Of a DNA stretch of 64,000 nucleotides, positions 40,557-49,540 are shown in pieces; the first letter of the stretch is position 1; each line of letters begins with the position of its first letter. The position numbers and the translations under genes are program-made. Where the stretch lies: assembly GCF_007971385.1 (NCBI RefSeq), contig NZ_CP042434.1:3472001-3536000 (forward strand), given 5' to 3'. A model generated the notes under the pieces. The model was not told where the DNA came from. It saw only the letters and a list, made by a program, of their open reading frames with translations, and ran no database searches. Source of the DNA: Arachidicoccus ginsenosidivorans (GTDB taxonomy: Bacteria; Bacteroidota; Bacteroidia; Chitinophagales; Chitinophagaceae).

Positions 40557-42070
40557 ATGGTAGTTGTAGCACAAATAAAGTTAGTTCCGGATCGGGAGCA
40601 ATTTGATCTGTTAATGGAAACATTAACGGCAATGAACCTTGCCTGCAACCAAATTTCAGCGGTGGTTTTTGATAACCAGTGTTTTAATAGAACAAGGTTG
40701 CATAAGCTAACTTACTACGCTATACGGGAGGATTTTGGACTTAAATCCCAAATGACTATCCGGGCTATTGGTAAGGTTGCAGATGCATACAAGGTTAAAG
40801 CCCAAAAGGCTACAGGTCCAATCGATACCCAAAGAACTTTCAGATTAAAAGGGGCTGTAGCATTTGACTGTCGTATGGTCAGCTTTGACCTCAGCAGTGA
40901 TAGCCTAAGCATACTTACGCTCGAAGGAAGGCAAGTAATGAAATTCGAGGTTGGAGATAATGCCCGTAATTTGTTGGCATTTCAAAAGGGAGAATCAGAT
41001 TTGTTTTTTCGCAACGGTCACTTTTTTTTAAATGTCAGTTGTGATATCCCAGAACCGGAATTAATAGATCATGAAAATGTGATCGGCGTTGATTTGGGTT
41101 ATGCCGAATTATTTGTTATTCTGAATTACATAATTACACTACTGATAAACAATTCTTTAGCATTTCATTTTTCGGAATAACTTTTTTTATTAATGGCACA
41201 TATTTGATGAAATGGATTATGGACTGGAGAGCCGCTACAATAAGGAAATAACTTGGCAATAGCCTCTGGGAGCTAGTAAAACAGGATGTTCTTATTGATA
41301 TTCCAAAGTAAAAATAAGAAAATGACAAAGGTTGATTAAGAAGCTATAAAAGAAAAAAACAGGAAAAGTTATTCATAAATATTCCTTGAATACTGATTGA
41401 AATACAATTTATTATGAAAGTAATTCGGAATAACAAATAATTCGGCATAACCAAAATTATTCCGAATTTAGAATAATTTGGGGATCAATCAGCTCGCGAC
41501 CTTATCTACTGGCGAGTCTTTTGATGGCCAGCAGACTGAAAAGGTACATAAAAAAACCAAGCCAAAAGAACTGGTCTTCAAAAGAAGAAGACCCGTTCAG
41601 CAAAAAGAAAATTGAAAAAAAACTCTGGAAAAGAGAAAAGGTTTAAAAGAAATGAAAACCACATTATAAGTAAAAGAATAGTGGACGAGGCCAAACGCAC
41701 CGGATCTCCAATAGCGTTAGAAGATCTAACAGGTATTCGCAGACGGCAAAGGGTTCGCAAGAGCAGGCGTTCCAGGTTTTCTGGTTGGGCATTTCATCAA
41801 TTACGCCAATTTATCATCTATAAGGCTAAGCTGGCCGGAGTACCTGTATTTTTGGTACCACCAGCCTATACTTCCCAAAGATGTCATAAATGTGGACATA
41901 TTGAAAAGGCAAACCGGAAAACTCAAAGCGAATTTGTGTGCTGCAGCTGTGGTCACGGTGACCATGCGGACAAGAATGCAGCATTAAACATCGCCGAATT
42001 AGGCTGCAGTCAATCAGCCCATGGTCGCATTGTCGGATTTATCCGACAGTGGCAAGCCCTCGCCTTCTAG
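40557..42070 (+). pseudogene. tnpB: TnpB RNA-guided endonuclease homologue, disrupted by a 377-bp insertion
   Basis: The N-terminal half (40557-41098) ends in the RuvC-I motif GVDLG. After the insertion, sequence from 41483 continues INQLATLSTGESFDG, with one missing A at 41550-41556, then the RuvC-II glutamate in IALEDLTG, the zinc ribbon CHKCGH...CCSCGHG and the RuvC-III aspartate in HADKNAALNIA; stop at 42070. All three RuvC acidic residues survive, so the gene looks recently broken. Repaired length is about 375 aa, normal for TnpB. Confidence 0.85.
41099..41475. mobile_element. AT-rich palindromic MITE-like insertion in tnpB
   Basis: Flanked by the 7-base duplication ATTTGGG (41092-41098 and 41476-41482). 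Near its ends an inverted pair of 27 bases (41103-41129 against 41420-41446, one mismatch) is found, and the right end has a further hairpin CCAAAATTATTC/GAATAATTTGG. Inside, no ORF with a family resemblance is seen. Removing the element and one duplicate gives GGC-GTT-GAT-TTG-GGG-ATC in frame, restoring the tnpB RuvC-I region. Confidence 0.8.
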
Positions 42071-42077
42071 GCGAGGG
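42031..42077 (+). ncRNA. Possible omega-RNA 3' region and right-end hairpin
   Basis: TGTCGGATTTATCCGACA (42031-42048) and CCCTCGCC/GGCGAGGG (42057-42077) overlap the last codons of tnpB. In TnpB systems the guide RNA scaffold spans the end of tnpB and the right end, with the guide beyond it. Not experimentally supported here. Confidence 0.45.
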
Positions 42078-42255
42078 TATGTTGACTCGATTTAGTAACA
42101 TTTAAAAGGAAGAGAGGCTTGGAATAAAGCTATATGATTACCTATGCTTGCCAGTTCAGGTACATAAAAAATGAAGCCATTTGTATTCAAGAACCATAAG
42201 GTGAAGTATTGATTAGAGATCTACAAAAAATTGCAAATAAGACTTTAAAATCCCA

Positions 42256-42486
42256 GAAGCAACATATATGATAGCAGCACAACGTCAAAAAAATGAGCGC
42301 AGACTCAAGCAATTGAGAGATGGTTATGCCATTAGAATGACTGCGTTCAAAGAAGGGCAAGAGGACATGATCAAAATTTTACTCTTAAAGGGTGTATTAT
42401 CTCCAACTAAAATCGCTGAAGTTTTCAATCTTGAGCAGTCCTATGTAATTTCAATAAAGGAGCGCTTAGCCAAAGCAAAGAAATAG
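42256..42486 (+). pseudogene. Rpn-family C-terminal fragment
   Basis: Encodes AAQRQKNERRLKQLRDGY...AFKEGQEDMIKILLLKGVLSPTKIAEVFNLEQSYVISIKERLA, homologous to the tail of the Rpn gene at 39.4-40.4 kb. No nuclease domain precedes it; the 170 bases before it show no coding sign. A remnant of a second Rpn copy, or one product of the tnpB element entering an Rpn array. Confidence 0.75.
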
Positions 42487-42517
42487 TATAGGACAGCAGT
42501 GGAATTATTATTTAAGT
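42256..42517. repeat. Copy 2 of the duplicated Rpn tail
   Basis: Diverged direct repeat of 40146-40419, including the sequence just after the stop codon (TATAGGACAG, then TTATTATTTAAGT). Confidence 0.75.
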
Positions 42518-42783
42518 TATATGATTTTTAGGTTAAATTCAAAGATCAGTCGCATGGTATTATTGTAGATGTGGTCCAGTGTCTGATTATTTTATGGGTA
42601 ATAATGTACTGAATTGTTCTAATGTGATTGCCTGTATCTGGATCTGGCTGGAAAAACGGCCCATGCGACCATCATACTATCAAAAAAATAAGCACATTAA
42701 TAATTACCTGCTGAATTGCAGGACAAAGCAGCTTGATATGGAAATAATTGAGTAATTTCGCTCTAAACAAATAAGGGAAGAAA
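42487..42783. other. 297-base gap after the Rpn fragment
   Basis: The first 30 bases belong to the duplicated tail. Beyond that, no feature is seen. Confidence 0.4.
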
Positions 42784-43218
42784 ATGCTGAAAGGATTACT
42801 GGATCTGCACAACCTACTGCGTTGGCTGATCTTAATTTTACTGGTGGTTAATATCATCAAGAATTTTGCGGATACAAATAAGCCATTTGCCAATATCCAT
42901 AAGAAATTAGGACTTTGGTTGATGATTTGTGCACACCTGACTTTAGTCGTGGGACTAGTCATGCTGGCCATGGATCTGAGTTCGCTGGCGGACAGATCTA
43001 TGATTATGAGTAATGACGCATTAAGGTTCAAATTTGTGGAGCATCCAATAGCCATGATCATTGCGATTGTATTAATTACGATTGGTAAAGGGGTGGCCAA
43101 AAAAAATGTTTCGGATCTTAAAAAACACCGCAAATCAGCCGTGTTGTACCTGATTGCACTGGTGATCATTTTGGCCATGATTCCTTGGGCCACGTCTTCT
43201 TTGATGCCAGGTATGTAA
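42784..43218 (+). CDS. Four-helix membrane protein, cytochrome b-like annotation group
   Basis: 144 aa with four transmembrane helices. Histidines sit at helix ends in LLDLHNLLRW, LMICAHLTLVVG, FVEHPIAMIIAI and LKKHRKSAVLYLIA, in the pattern seen in the small Bacteroidota proteins often annotated cytochrome B. Whether it binds heme is unproven. Stands alone after the mobile region. Confidence 0.8.
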   Translation: MLKGLLDLHNLLRWLILILLVVNIIKNFADTNKPFANIHKKLGLWLMICAHLTLVVGLVMLAMDLSSLADRSMIMSNDALRFKFVEHPIAMIIAIVLITIGKGVAKKNVSDLKKHRKSAVLYLIALVIILAMIPWATSSLMPGM

Positions 43219-43316
43219 CAATGCGGATGAGTTTGATCGTTTACAGATTAATTTGTAAATGCTGACAGAATTACCAGATTCTTTACAGTTGAAAAATATA
43301 TTATATTTAATTTTAT

Positions 43317-43360
43317 GGGTTTCAAATGGCTGCTAGTCAAAAGGCAGACATTTGAAACCC
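43317..43360. repeat. Perfect 12-base inverted repeat before fmt
   Basis: GGGTTTCAAATG (43317-43328) is the exact reverse complement of CATTTGAAACCC (43349-43360), with a 20-base loop that can partly pair (CTGC/GCAG). No proper T-run follows, so a terminator role is uncertain. Confidence 0.7.
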
Positions 43361-43448
43361 AATTGATTTTAAAGAACCAACTGCCAATACTATCTACACT
43401 ATGGGACAGTAATGACTTTGAATAAATAAAGCGTAAAAGACTAAGACA

Positions 43449-44402
43449 ATGCCAGAAAAAGCGTTAAATGATATCAGAATCGTATTTATGGGTACCCCGG
43501 AATTTGCCGTTCCTACTTTAAAAAAGCTGGTAACGGAAGGTTTAAATGTCGTTGGTGTCGTTACCGGACCTGATAAACCAGCAGGTAGAGGCATGCAATT
43601 GCAAAAGAGTGCTGTAAAGCAATATGCAGAATCTGTCAACTTGCCGGTATTACAACCTGAAAAACTTAGGGATCCTGAGTTTTTAGAGGCTTTACGGGCT
43701 TTAAATGCTGATTTACAAATTGTTGTGGCTTTTAGGATGCTCCCGGAAATCGTCTGGAATATGCCTGAATTGGGGACCATTAATCTGCATTCTTCCTTAC
43801 TGCCCCAATATAGGGGCGCGGCACCGATTAATTGGGCGGTGATTGGTGGAGAAGCTGTTTCGGGGTTAACTACCTTTAAATTGCAGCATGCTATTGATAC
43901 AGGTAATATTTTGTTACAGCTGGAAATGCCCATTGGACCAAGTGAAGATGCCGGATCGCTACATGACCGGATGATGGAAGCAGGGGCGGGTTTGGTACTC
44001 AAAACAGTTCAAGGTCTGGTAGCAGGAACTTTGCAGGAGCGGCCACAACCTCAGGCTGAGGTCTTAAAACCAGCACCTAAGATCTTTAAAGAGACCTGTA
44101 GGATAGATTTTACGAGGCCGGTTAAGGAGGTCTTTAATCTGATCAGAGGACTATCACCTTTTCCTGCGGCATTTACGGAGCTGGATGGTAAGGTCCTTAA
44201 AATCTACCAGGCACACATAGAACCGGCCTCTGTGGGCAATAACCAAACGCCATTAGCGCCAGGAAAACTGCTAACCGATGGCAAGCATTATATTAAATTC
44301 AGTTGCCCGGATGGCTATATTGTTTTGGATGCATTGCAACTGGCAGGTAAAAAGAAAATGACTACGGAAGCCTTTTTAAGAGGGTATCATTTTGAAAAAT
44401 AG
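43449..44402 (+). CDS. fmt: Methionyl-tRNA formyltransferase
   Basis: 317 aa. IVFMGTPEFAVPTLKKL at the N-terminus, the catalytic block INLHSSLLPQYRGAAPINWA with its His, and the aspartate loop DTGNILLQ; C-terminal OB-like domain begins near residue 210. Formylates Met-tRNA for translation start. Followed by lepB after 150 bases. Confidence 0.95.
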   Translation: MPEKALNDIRIVFMGTPEFAVPTLKKLVTEGLNVVGVVTGPDKPAGRGMQLQKSAVKQYAESVNLPVLQPEKLRDPEFLEALRALNADLQIVVAFRMLPEIVWNMPELGTINLHSSLLPQYRGAAPINWAVIGGEAVSGLTTFKLQHAIDTGNILLQLEMPIGPSEDAGSLHDRMMEAGAGLVLKTVQGLVAGTLQERPQPQAEVLKPAPKIFKETCRIDFTRPVKEVFNLIRGLSPFPAAFTELDGKVLKIYQAHIEPASVGNNQTPLAPGKLLTDGKHYIKFSCPDGYIVLDALQLAGKKKMTTEAFLRGYHFEK

Positions 44403-44514
44403 CGCTTTGAGGAAATTATTATAGGTGCATGAACTCAGAAAATCCCATAAAACCGCTTGTATAAATTTTAAGAACCTTTTACCGGTTAGCGGAGTGTTCC
44501 ACATGGAAAACCCT

Positions 44515-44522
44515 TACATTTG
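44515..44522 (+). promoter_or_regulatory. -7 promoter element before lepB
   Basis: TACATTTG fits TAnnTTTG, 30 bases before the lepB ATG. A -33 TTTG is not seen at the right distance. Confidence 0.5.
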
Positions 44523-44551
44523 CGAGAACTAACGTTAAAATTCAAGAAAGT

Positions 44552-46066
44552 ATGGGTTGGCTATACGTGATTTTATATTTGGTCGGATGGCCAATTGGCG
44601 TGTATGGAATGTTTAAAAAGGCCGGGGTAGCTCCCTGGAAGGCCTTTATTCCCTTTTATAATACCTGGATTATCTGTGAGCTATGTGGGATCAGCAAAGT
44701 CTGGTTCTGGTTACAGCTTTTACCTTTTGCAGGACAGTTTATCACGATCTGGATTACCATCATTTTTGTGATGCAGTTTGGGCGCTTTAGTTTGATTGAT
44801 CATGCACTAACGGCGGTCGTTCCTTTTATTTTCCTGCCTTATGTGGGGTTCTCTGACAAAGTCCGTTATATCGGTGCTGAAGGGGTCAAACGCTATAAAA
44901 AGACCGTGGTCAGAGAATGGATCGATGCCTTGGTATTTGCTACAGTGGCCGCCACCATTATCCGTACTTTTATTTTTGAGGCTTATGTCATCCCGACTGG
45001 CAGTATGGAAAAGACCTTGCTAATCAATGATTTCCTCTTTGTCAATAAGATGAGCTATGGTGCTCGTATACCTGAGACGCCTATTAGTTTTCCTTTTGTG
45101 CATAATTTTATGCCTTTCTCTACCACCACGCCTTCTTACACAAAAGCGGTTCATTGGCCTTATATGCGCTTACCTGCTTTAACGACGGTGAAAAGAAATG
45201 ATGTCGTCGTGTTTAATTTCCCGGCTGGAGATACGATTATTAATGAACCCAATTACGGTTCTGCCTTACCTTATTATCAGGTATTAAGAGATGTTTACCA
45301 TGGAGATAGGGCAAGGCTTATGGCTGATCATCAGATTCTGGTTCATCCTATTGATAAGACAGATAACTATATCAAAAGATGTACGGCGGTAGCGGGTGAT
45401 ACGCTACAGATTATCAATACGGAACTATATATTAATGGGAAGAAAGCTTTTATTCCGCCTACTTCCCAAATGGAATACCTGGTGACAACCAATGGTAATT
45501 CTTTTTCCGACGACTATCTCCAAAATGACTTACATGTTAAATTACAGCCTGTCAATGAAGGGGATCAGCCCGAAATGATTCAAAAAGGGCCTAACCTTTA
45601 TCAATTCGATGTACGTGCTGCAGATATCGAGAAGATAAAGAAGCTACCCAATGTGGTGAATGTACGCTATGATGTACAAACCAACAGAGAATTATTCCCT
45701 TATTATGATAATAGCGACAGCAGTTGGACGCCCGATAATTTTGGCCCTTTATGGGTACCCAAAAAAGGCGCAACCGTTACTTTAACCGCTAAAAATATTG
45801 CCATTTATCGTAGGATAATCCATACCTATGAACATCATAGTCTGGAAGAGCATGGAGATACCTTTATTATTGACGGTAAAAAGACCAATCAATATACCTT
45901 TGGGTATAATTATTACTGGATGATGGGGGATAACCGCCATCGCAGCCAGGATAGCCGGTATTGGGGATTTGTTCCAGAAACTGCCATTGTAGGTAGGGCA
46001 TCGCTGATTTGGTTCAGCTGGCAGCACGGACCCAGGTGGAATCGTATCTTTAGATCCATTAAATAA
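44552..46066 (+). CDS. lepB: Signal peptidase I with N-terminal membrane domain
   Basis: 504 aa, longer than E. coli LepB (324). The first 100 residues are a DUF5684-like multi-helix domain (GWPIGVYGMFKKAGVAPWKAFIPFYNTW). The catalytic serine is S151 in IPTGSMEKTLL, the likely lysine is in DNYIKRCTAVAGDTLQI, and the box E GDNRHRSQDSRYWGFVP is near the C-terminus. A large insertion lies between the catalytic blocks, as in Bacteroidota homologues. Cleaves signal peptides at the inner membrane surface. Confidence 0.95.
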   Translation: MGWLYVILYLVGWPIGVYGMFKKAGVAPWKAFIPFYNTWIICELCGISKVWFWLQLLPFAGQFITIWITIIFVMQFGRFSLIDHALTAVVPFIFLPYVGFSDKVRYIGAEGVKRYKKTVVREWIDALVFATVAATIIRTFIFEAYVIPTGSMEKTLLINDFLFVNKMSYGARIPETPISFPFVHNFMPFSTTTPSYTKAVHWPYMRLPALTTVKRNDVVVFNFPAGDTIINEPNYGSALPYYQVLRDVYHGDRARLMADHQILVHPIDKTDNYIKRCTAVAGDTLQIINTELYINGKKAFIPPTSQMEYLVTTNGNSFSDDYLQNDLHVKLQPVNEGDQPEMIQKGPNLYQFDVRAADIEKIKKLPNVVNVRYDVQTNRELFPYYDNSDSSWTPDNFGPLWVPKKGATVTLTAKNIAIYRRIIHTYEHHSLEEHGDTFIIDGKKTNQYTFGYNYYWMMGDNRHRSQDSRYWGFVPETAIVGRASLIWFSWQHGPRWNRIFRSIK

Positions 46067-46166
46067 CCCATACATAGAAAATCGTTGAGGGGTGTTGCAT
46101 TAAAATTCAGGATCAGTCAATATACAATATAAAGGCATGTAGCAAAGGCGTAAAGCCAATGCGCTA

Positions 46167-46220
46167 AGCAAAAGTCATAGTCGGTAAATTAGCATTTACC
46201 AACTATGACTTTTGCTTTTT
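46167..46220. terminator. Bidirectional terminator after lepB
   Basis: AGCAAAAGTCATAGT (46167-46181) pairs with ACTATGACTTTTGCT (46202-46216), with an inner GGTAAAT/ATTTACC stem and a T-run to 46220. It separates lepB from the convergent VOC gene. Confidence 0.9.
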
Positions 46221-46276
46221 CTATGGGTATTCAACCAGCGAATAAATAATTGCTGCCAAATTGCTGCCAAATTGGT

Positions 46277-46663
46277 TTACGACACCTTGGGTGGTGGGGT
46301 AAAGAGATTGACGCTATTGCCTTCGGGATCTCGAAGCAACAGTGATCTGTTGCCCCAGGGCATGGTGGTAGGCGGTTGCAGGATATCGAGTTGCATGGTC
46401 TTTGAAAGCTGCATAAAAGTATCATCTACATCTGTAACCTTAAATTCAATAATAGCCGTTTTGTTTTGTGCGGCCCGGAGAAAGGAATTACCCCCGAAAA
46501 GACTCAAGGTGTTCGTACTACCAATGGCCAGCGTGGCGACCGGGGTATGGAGCTCGGCAAATTCAGGTGTATGCCAGATAGCGGAAATCCCTGTTATTTG
46601 TTCATAGAACTGCACCATTTGCTTAATGTCACGCGCAATAAGGCGAATAGAAAATAATTGCAT
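46277..46663 (-). CDS. VOC family protein (glyoxalase/bleomycin-resistance fold)
   Basis: 128 aa. FSIRLIARDIKQMVQFYEQITG at the start, the ATLAIG strand, VDDTFMQL and the C-terminal LLLRDPEGNSVNLFTP with the metal-ligand Glu position are VOC blocks. Substrate unknown. Confidence 0.9.
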   Translation of the reverse strand: MQLFSIRLIARDIKQMVQFYEQITGISAIWHTPEFAELHTPVATLAIGSTNTLSLFGGNSFLRAAQNKTAIIEFKVTDVDDTFMQLSKTMQLDILQPPTTMPWGNRSLLLRDPEGNSVNLFTPPPKVS

Positions 46664-46949
46664 TGTCGAAAAATTTAAGTTGATGACTAAATAAGATATG
46701 GCAAAATTGCATCAGCCAACTGACAACCCTATGGCAGTCAGTTTAGCCCTTTTATTTTTTCCCCAAGAAGCTGGACGAAGTGAGAAAGAAAGCGGAATAC
46801 GAGGATGAAGGGAAAGTAGCGGCTGTCTTCTAAAGCCTGAAAATTGCGAACGAGTGGGTGGAAGAGGAGTTGCGTTTACCCGAATTAAATATCTGCCCTG
46901 TGCTCATACTGATCCCAACCTGGTTAGAATGGCTGCATGTTATAAGGGG
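46664..46949. other. 286-base gap with a possible decayed ORF
   Basis: On the + strand about 46775-46920, KKLDEVRKKAEYEDEGKVAAVF-stop-SLKIANEWVEEELRLPEL reads like a helical protein broken by one stop. It has no start codon nearby and no known family. It may be a remnant or chance. Confidence 0.3.
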
Positions 46950-48533
46950 TTACTCATGCATCATAGCAGAAATATCAACTTTGGTTTTGGAATTGCGTAC
47001 CAGGACTAATACAAAGGGGACGCAGACTAAAAACATCATTCCTATCCAGAAAAAGACATCCATGTAGGAGCGAATTGTGGCCTGCCCGGTCAGAATCTGA
47101 TCCATAAGTTTTAGCGCGGAATTTCTGGCAACGTCAGGCGTCATTCCTTTGGCCTGGAAACCGTGAGAAAGCAAAGAAAGTCGCTGTTGTGTAAACTGAC
47201 TGGCAGCAGTCAGGTTACTGGCCAGGTCATTTCTGTAGGCGGCGATTTCCCGGGTGATATAGGTAGAAATAATGGCCACCCCAAAAGAGCCTCCCAGTTG
47301 TCGAAGCATCCCTGAAATCGCAGCTCCTTCGCCAATTTGTACCCCTTTTAAGGTAGATAAGGCAAGCGTGGTGACTGGTATGGAAAGTAAGCCCAGCCCG
47401 ATCCCTCTGATTACCAGAATCCAGAAAAAGGCATCACTGCCTGTGTCAGGCGTCAGCACTTTATAAGCCATGACACTATAAATAAAGAAAATTACCATGC
47501 CTGTGGAAATCATAATACCAAAAGGAAATCCCTTTTCCATCAGTTTGCCCACAAAGGGCATCATAATGGCGGTAAAAACAGTACTGGGGATCATAAGCAT
47601 ACCCGCCTGAAAGGCGGTCCAGCCCATAATTGTTTGTGTATACAGCGGTATTATAAACGTTGAGCCATAAAGCCCGAAGCCTAAAACAAAGGATAATATA
47701 CTGCCAATAGACAGTTCTTTATTACGTAGTACCCTGAGATTGACGATGGGATATTTATAAACAGTCTCCCGCCAGATAAAAAAGTAAAAAGCAAAAAAGG
47801 AGATAACGGCTGAAGTGGTGATCAGTGTACTATTGAACCAATCCTCTTCCTGTCCTTTTTCCAAAATAAATTGTAAAAAGCCAACGGAAAGAATAAGTAA
47901 CATAATCCCCAGCCAGTCGACATCCCTGGATTTTCTTTTGTCTGCATATTTGGGGCTCTTGACAAATTGTAAGGTGAGAATGGTGGCGATGATGCCTATG
48001 GGGATATTGATATAAAATATAAATGGCCAGGAAAAATTATCGACAATATAACCGCCCAGTGGTGGCCCAAGCGTTGGACCCACGATAACGCCTAGCACAT
48101 AAATGGTCTGGGCAGTGGCTCTTTTTTCAATTGGATAGCTTTCCGTAATAATTGTCTGTGCAGTAACCAGTAAGGCACCTCCGCCAATTCCCTGTAAAAA
48201 CCTGAATATGATGAGCTCCGTGATGCCGGAGGCATTCCCACAGAGCCAGGAACAAACAGTAAAAAGGATAATTGAAGCAGAAAAATAATTGCGACGTCCA
48301 AATTGCTGACTCAGCCAGCTGGTCATGGGCATCACAATTACATTGGAAATGGCATAAGCGGTAATGACCCAGGTGATTTCTGAAAGAGAGGCGCCCATGC
48401 TGCCCTGCATATCTGGCAAGGCAATATTCACGATTGTCATGTCCACAATCTGCAATAAGGCACATACGACTGCCGTGATGGTGATAATCACCCGTTTCAT
48501 GCCATATACGACCAGAGAATCTTGTGCTTCCAT
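46950..48533 (-). CDS. DHA2-family MFS multidrug efflux permease (EmrB/QacA type)
   Basis: 527 aa with 14 transmembrane segments. Motif C-like region LGVIVGPTLGPPLGGYIVDNFSWPFIFYINIPIG and the start LLQIVDMTIVNIALPDMQGSMGAS are typical of EmrB. Exports drugs with protons, normally with EmrA and an outer membrane channel; those are not in the window. Co-oriented downstream of a MarR regulator and a universal stress gene, a common efflux arrangement. Confidence 0.94.
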   Translation of the reverse strand: MEAQDSLVVYGMKRVIITITAVVCALLQIVDMTIVNIALPDMQGSMGASLSEITWVITAYAISNVIVMPMTSWLSQQFGRRNYFSASIILFTVCSWLCGNASGITELIIFRFLQGIGGGALLVTAQTIITESYPIEKRATAQTIYVLGVIVGPTLGPPLGGYIVDNFSWPFIFYINIPIGIIATILTLQFVKSPKYADKRKSRDVDWLGIMLLILSVGFLQFILEKGQEEDWFNSTLITTSAVISFFAFYFFIWRETVYKYPIVNLRVLRNKELSIGSILSFVLGFGLYGSTFIIPLYTQTIMGWTAFQAGMLMIPSTVFTAIMMPFVGKLMEKGFPFGIMISTGMVIFFIYSVMAYKVLTPDTGSDAFFWILVIRGIGLGLLSIPVTTLALSTLKGVQIGEGAAISGMLRQLGGSFGVAIISTYITREIAAYRNDLASNLTAASQFTQQRLSLLSHGFQAKGMTPDVARNSALKLMDQILTGQATIRSYMDVFFWIGMMFLVCVPFVLVLVRNSKTKVDISAMMHE

Positions 48534-48648
48534 AATTTTAAAACTGTTGTGCTGGACAGGCCTAAATCAGTTTGTCACTCCTATTTGCTTCCCAGTTGTA
48601 TGCATCGCCTGGTTTGTTCGCAAATAGGACCATTTTAAATCCCTGCTT

Positions 48649-49503
48649 TTATTTGAGCAGGAGCACCGCCTGGTTGGTGTTTTTGTAAATGCCCTCTGAA
48701 AGACTTTTACTAGCCAGGTAATATAGAAAACTGTGTGTCCCAGGCAGAGCGACTATTAAATCTGTCGGATGGCTCTTTACAAAGGCGAGTGCACCATGCA
48801 AGGAATCCTTATCCAGCGCATGATAGAGTTCCAAGTGGTGACCTTTAAAAATTCCTTCCAATTTTTCTTTCCACTGCTCAATAAGCGCCTCCTGCTGCTC
48901 ATTAGTGTCTGTATAAATATTCAATATGGTCAGTTCACTATGGGAGCCTAACATGGCACTGTATTTTTCCAGTTTGCTTAAATGCATCATATGTTTTAAG
49001 TCGCAAGGAACAAGGATTTTCTCAATGGGTGTATAAAGATATCCTTCCGGTATAATCAGCACCTTAACAGGGGAAATCCTGGCAATTTTAATGATACTTG
49101 AGGTAATAAATCCGGGTTCACTTGAGCGGGTATGATCGCTGCCAAGTGCGATTAATTCAATGCCTGGTTGTTGGGATAGGATTTCCATAATTGCTCTTGT
49201 CAGGGGCAGGTCGCTTGTAGCCGTTCGGATGATGATTTTTGAATCTTGAGGAAGGCTTGCATGCGCTGATTTTTCAAGTCGCTTTAAGAGCTTTTTGGAG
49301 GCTTTCCTATAATTGGCACTGGCCTCCTTGCCCATAAAACTGTAGCCGATGCCGAGCGTCGATATATAATCCATAAATGACTCATAATGCACCTTGAATA
49401 GTATAATCTGTTCATAGCCATAACGCCCTGCCCAATGGACTGCATAATTTACAGCGCCTTGAGAAGCATTAGAAAAGTCAACGGGAACTAATATGGTTTT
49501 CAT
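48649..49503 (-). CDS. Universal stress protein, tandem UspA domains
   Basis: 284 aa from ATG 49503 (MKTILVPVDFSNAS); the frame opens 16 codons earlier and would overlap the MarR gene. Two Usp domains: the first has the N-terminal VPVDFS Asp and ALGSDHTRSSEPGFITSSIIKIA, a variant of the ATP-binding GxxxxG-S motif; the second, from ILVPCDLKHMMHL to the C-terminus, is more diverged. Cytoplasmic. Between the efflux pump and marR. Confidence 0.9.
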   Translation of the reverse strand: MKTILVPVDFSNASQGAVNYAVHWAGRYGYEQIILFKVHYESFMDYISTLGIGYSFMGKEASANYRKASKKLLKRLEKSAHASLPQDSKIIIRTATSDLPLTRAIMEILSQQPGIELIALGSDHTRSSEPGFITSSIIKIARISPVKVLIIPEGYLYTPIEKILVPCDLKHMMHLSKLEKYSAMLGSHSELTILNIYTDTNEQQEALIEQWKEKLEGIFKGHHLELYHALDKDSLHGALAFVKSHPTDLIVALPGTHSFLYYLASKSLSEGIYKNTNQAVLLLK

Positions 49504-49540
49504 ATATGTATTTTTTATTTTCGTAAGTGTTGATACAGTC

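Larger units (their letters stand above)
40430..42080 (+). mobile_element. IS605-like tnpB-only element (IS1341-type), itself interrupted
   Basis: Left-end hairpin CCGCCTTCAGGCGG (40448-40461), tnpB on the + strand, then GTCGGATTTATCCGAC (42032-42047) and the right-end hairpin CCCTCGCC-GGCGAGGG (42057-42077). No Y1 transposase tnpA is present, so mobility would need one in trans. Boundaries are approximate. The 3' hairpins lie where the guide (omega) RNA of TnpB elements is encoded. Confidence 0.72.

Noticed and set aside
41099..41475. Small antisense ORF (41134-41328) as a gene of the inserted element
   Set aside because: AT-rich hydrophobic translation without motif; the same composition appears in all frames.
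42057..42077. Intrinsic terminator of tnpB
   Set aside because: The hairpin CCCTCGCC/GGCGAGGG has no T-run and lies at the expected IS605 right end.
46775..46920. Helical protein fragment with one stop
   Set aside because: No start codon and no family; kept only as a note in the gap entry.
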